DNA of 64,000 nt from Methylobacterium sp. 10 (lineage in GTDB: Bacteria > Pseudomonadota > Alphaproteobacteria > Rhizobiales > Beijerinckiaceae): positions 1,617,331 to 1,681,330 of the forward strand of contig NZ_KI912577.1 of NCBI RefSeq assembly GCF_000519085.1, given 5' to 3'. Shown piece by piece: positions 61,657 through 64,000 of the stretch; positions within the stretch are counted from its first letter, which is position 1; each line of letters begins with the position of its first letter. Under the pieces are notes generated by a model. It made no database searches. It had not been told where the DNA came from and saw only the letters and a program-made list of their open reading frames with translations. The position numbers and the translations under genes were made by a program.

Positions 61657-62709
61657 ATGATCCGAAACCGCATGCCGGGAGCGCTATCGCAGACCCGCCG
61701 CTCGCTGATCCGCGGCGCCGCCCTTCTGGGCGTCGCGGGCCTCACGCCGGGCCTCGCCGGCTGCGTCACCGACGGGCTCGTCACCGGGGGCACCGGCCCT
61801 GAGCGGCAATCGAATCTGGACGTCAGCCCGATCCTGCTGGTGGCGACCACGCGCAAGCCAGTGGGCAACCCACCCAAGAGCCCGTATTTCAGCTCCGAGC
61901 GCGGTCGCGGCCTGAGCTTCGCCGAAGTGCGCCTCTCGGCCCCCGACCGCTCGCTCATCGGCCAGGTCTCCTCCGTGGTCAGCGGGGACTGGGCGGTGAC
62001 GGCGGTGCCGCAGGTGGAGACGGGGGCGGGCGCCGCGGCGGCCTTCACCCAGGCCGCCTTCGGGCGCGACGTGCTGATCTACGTCCACGGCTACCGCGAG
62101 AGCTTCGCTTCCGCGGCGGTGAGCGCGGCCAGGCTTTCGGACGGCATCCATTTCCGTGGCGCCTCGGCCCTGTTCACCTGGCCGTCCGCCGCCGCCACCT
62201 TCGATTACGGCTACGACCGCGAGAGCGCCCTGTGGTCGCGCGACGCGTTCGAGGATCTCCTGAAATCGCTGGCGAGTTCGCCCTCCGGTGGGCGCATCAA
62301 CATCGTCGCGCATTCCATGGGGACGCTCCTGACCCTGGAGACCATCCGCATGCTGCGCGCCGAGGCCGGCGAGGCGGCGATGGCACGCATAGGCGCCATC
62401 GTGCTCGCCGCCCCCGATATCGACATCGACCTGTTCACCGGGGCGGTGGAGCGGATGGGGCCGGACGTGTCGAAGATCACCGTGATCTCCTCCACCAAGG
62501 ACCGGGCGCTCGAACTCTCCGGTGCCATCGCCGGCGGCATCGTGCGTGCGGGCGCGGCCGACCGCGAGCGCCTGGAGGCCCTCGGGGTCCGCGTGGCCGA
62601 CGCCTCGGATTACGGCGGCGGCCTGATCAACCACGACCTGTTCCTGTCGAATCCGGAGGTCCAGGGCGTGGTCAAGCGCGCCATCGGCCGGGCGGCGGGC
62701 GGCGCCTGA
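61657..62709 (+). CDS. Tat-exported alpha/beta hydrolase lipoprotein (DUF900 type)
   Basis: A 350-residue protein. The leader has a twin-arginine motif (TRRSLIRGAALLG) and a lipobox ending GLAGC. The hydrolase part includes VLIYVHGYRESFASAAVSAARL, FTWPSAAATFDYGYDRESALWSRD and the nucleophile elbow IVAHSMGTLLTLE, fitting DUF900/esterase-like lipoproteins. Substrate unknown. It is divergent from meaB. Confidence 0.82.
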   Translation: MIRNRMPGALSQTRRSLIRGAALLGVAGLTPGLAGCVTDGLVTGGTGPERQSNLDVSPILLVATTRKPVGNPPKSPYFSSERGRGLSFAEVRLSAPDRSLIGQVSSVVSGDWAVTAVPQVETGAGAAAAFTQAAFGRDVLIYVHGYRESFASAAVSAARLSDGIHFRGASALFTWPSAAATFDYGYDRESALWSRDAFEDLLKSLASSPSGGRINIVAHSMGTLLTLETIRMLRAEAGEAAMARIGAIVLAAPDIDIDLFTGAVERMGPDVSKITVISSTKDRALELSGAIAGGIVRAGAADRERLEALGVRVADASDYGGGLINHDLFLSNPEVQGVVKRAIGRAAGGA

Positions 62710-62855
62710 ACGTTGCACCGCAACGGGCAACGCAAGTGGTCTCGTCTTGAGGTCTTGGCCTCGGCCCCGTTCGCCCCTACACGGGCGGCTGTCGGGCTGA
62801 CGATTCCCACGCCGACGCGGCCGCCTCCCGGCGCGCCCAGAATGAGGATTGTGCG

Positions 62856-63218
62856 ATGTTCACTCTCGATATCGATGGCGTGGCCATCGCGGTCATCAAC
62901 GGGACCGAGGAAACCGCTCGCGACCTGTTCACCTGCGACGGCTTCAAGGAAGACATCCAGGCGATGAAGAGCGACGGCAAGGTGCTGTGGAACGGCACAT
63001 CCGAGCTCAAGATCCGCCCCGCCACCGAGGACGAGATCGAGATCTTCGAGGACGCCCTGGCCGAGGACGATTCGGAGGAGGACGCCCCGTTCGAGCCCGA
63101 CATGCGCCACGCCAAGAGCGCCGAAGAGCCCGACGAGGACGAGGATGAAGACGGCGAGGACGACGCCGACATCGTGTTCCTCGTGGATATCGACGAGGAT
63201 GCCGGCCTCGATTCGTAA
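62856..63218 (+). CDS. Acidic small protein of unknown function
   Basis: A 120-residue protein. The first ~65 residues look folded (MFTLDIDGVAIAVINGTEET and FKEDIQAMKSDGKVLWNGTS), and the rest is an Asp/Glu-rich tail (EEPDEDEDEDGEDDADIVFL). No family is recognised. The ATG at 62856 follows an AGGAT site. It may act as a charged binding partner or metal buffer, but nothing is shown. Confidence 0.65.
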   Translation: MFTLDIDGVAIAVINGTEETARDLFTCDGFKEDIQAMKSDGKVLWNGTSELKIRPATEDEIEIFEDALAEDDSEEDAPFEPDMRHAKSAEEPDEDEDEDGEDDADIVFLVDIDEDAGLDS

Positions 63219-63266
63219 GGCCTGATCCAGGGGGGCCTACGTTGTAGGATCGACTCCCGCCGACCG

Positions 63267-63288
63267 CCTCGCCCGGACACGGGCGGGG
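63267..63288 (+). terminator. Weak hairpin after the acidic protein gene
   Basis: CCTCGCCCG and CGGGCGGGG form a 9-bp stem (one T-G) around a GACA loop, 48 nt after the stop. Only two T follow. Confidence 0.4.
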
Positions 63289-63441
63289 CCTTGTATCGCG
63301 ATCCGCCCTGCCATCCGTTGACGTCGGCTCCTGAGAGATGCCCCTGATCCCCTTGGGGCATCCGCCGGGACCGGGGCCAAGGTCTCGATCACGGCATGGA
63401 CTCGATGCCGGCGACGAGTCTCGGCACAGAGCGAGAACCGT

Positions 63442-63816
63442 ATGACCTTCCGCTTCGAACACCTCCATCTTCGCAGCCGGGACGCCGTGACGGCCGCCGG
63501 TTTCTACGTGGAGACCTTCGGCGCCCGCGAGGTCGCCCGCGAGGGTGCGCCGTCCGTGACGCGCGTCGTCCTGGACCTGTCGGGGCTCACCCTCTTCATC
63601 GAGCATGCGCCCGAGGCCGGCCCAGCCGCCAGGCCGCCGAACCGGGGCATCGAGCATATCGGCCTGGCAGTCGACGATCTCGACGGCACGGTCGCCGATC
63701 TTAAGCTGCGTGGTGTCACCTTCGTCATCGATATCACCGACGTCCGTCCCGGGCTTCGCACCGCCTTCCTCGACGGACCGGACGGGGTCCGAATCGAGTT
63801 GCTGCAGCGCGGCTGA
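63442..63816 (+). CDS. VOC superfamily (glyoxalase-like) protein
   Basis: A 124-residue protein with one vicinal oxygen chelate domain: FEHLHLRSRDAVTAAGFYVETFGA, LTLFIEHAPEAG, GIEHIGLAVDDLDGTVADLKLRGV and FLDGPDGVRIELLQRG. Metal ligands are likely His in EHLHL, Glu in the central strand and His and Glu in the second half. The family includes glyoxalase I, dioxygenases and resistance proteins; the reaction is unknown. Confidence 0.85.
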   Translation: MTFRFEHLHLRSRDAVTAAGFYVETFGAREVAREGAPSVTRVVLDLSGLTLFIEHAPEAGPAARPPNRGIEHIGLAVDDLDGTVADLKLRGVTFVIDITDVRPGLRTAFLDGPDGVRIELLQRG

Positions 63817-63821
63817 TCCGG

Positions 63822-64000
63822 TCAGTTCGCGGCCGGTCGCGCCGCCTTCTGCGGAATCAGGCCGGGCGGCACCGGGGCGTTGCCCGGCGCCTTCGCCGGA
63901 ACGGCGGGCGCTACCTTCTTCGGTGTGATGGAGCCCGTCATGACCGCGTCCCGCATCGGCACCGCCGGCGAATCGATGCCATAGATGTCATCGCGGAAAT
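63822..64000 (-). CDS. C-terminal fragment of an unidentified protein
   Basis: A minus-strand frame enters from the right edge and ends at 63822, giving 58 visible residues: FRDDIYGIDSPAVPMRDA, then a Pro/Ala/Lys-rich tail (KKVAPAVPAKAPG and PVPPGLIPQKAARPAAN). Such tails are common in envelope proteins. No family can be named from this piece. Confidence 0.5.
   Translation of the reverse strand, partial: FRDDIYGIDSPAVPMRDAVMTGSITPKKVAPAVPAKAPGNAPVPPGLIPQKAARPAAN

Overview
This 64 kb window is GC-rich chromosomal DNA from an alphaproteobacterium, most likely a Hyphomicrobiales methylotroph of the Methylobacterium/Methylorubrum type. The evidence is a MeaB GTPase, a serine/aspartate-glyoxylate aminotransferase, an Irr-type Fur protein with a heme-regulatory Cys-Pro motif beside fabA-fabB, MucR, two exact CtrA boxes and one EcfG-type general-stress promoter. 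No tRNA, rRNA, transposase, integrase, prophage or CRISPR array was seen. The genus is an inference; no rRNA or housekeeping marker set is present to prove it.

Layout. 1-11.7 kb: start of an AmpG-like MFS gene, then an accessory catabolic cluster: methionine aminopeptidase, CaiB/BaiF CoA-transferase, ACS-type MFS transporter, class V glyoxylate aminotransferase, a divergent GntR/FCD regulator, threonine aldolase, a 1000-residue FAD plus Fe-S D-2-hydroxyacid dehydrogenase, a SnoaL-like protein and RidA. Together they read as uptake and oxidation of a hydroxy- or amino-acid feeding glyoxylate, glycine and serine.

11.9-21 kb: a sulfur and redox island. A two-gene YeeE/YedE (PmpAB-like) transporter faces a minus-strand set made of a 63-residue protein, serine O-acetyltransferase (CysE), a family 2 encapsulin shell protein with a cyclic-nucleotide-binding-like insertion, and a cysteine desulfurase carrying a ~258-residue disordered N-terminal extension. 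The shell and desulfurase genes overlap by 14 nt, and a 29% GC promoter region with inverted repeats precedes the shell gene. Next comes a molybdopterin oxidoreductase (MsrP/sulfite-oxidase fold) with a b-type cytochrome and two paralogous secreted proteins. This is the most interesting system in the window: serine acetylation, desulfuration and a protein nanocompartment in one cluster.

21-33 kb: stress and signalling genes: a universal stress protein, a DUF4142 protein with a glycine-zipper insert behind an EcfG promoter, beta-carbonic anhydrase, NUDIX and DUF429 proteins, DUF3775, a CtrA-controlled BTLCP protease, a GAF-PAS-GGDEF-EAL protein, a CitE-like lyase translationally coupled to dUTPase, and an HD-GYP protein. 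33-37 kb: fabI, fabB and fabA, with irr divergent from fabA. 37-49 kb: SH3 protein, D-2-hydroxyacid dehydrogenase, an unusual PAS histidine kinase, SufE, DUF6456, MucR, oligopeptidase B and a 1212-residue AsmA protein. 49-55 kb: UvrD helicase, PhoH, a His/Met/Arg-rich secreted protein and an L,D-transpeptidase lipoprotein. 55-64 kb: accA; a patatin, acetoacetate decarboxylase and 3-hydroxybutyrate dehydrogenase operon; a CsbD-like protein; pcp overlapping meaB; a Tat lipoprotein hydrolase; an acidic protein; a VOC protein; and the C-terminus of an unidentified gene at the right edge.
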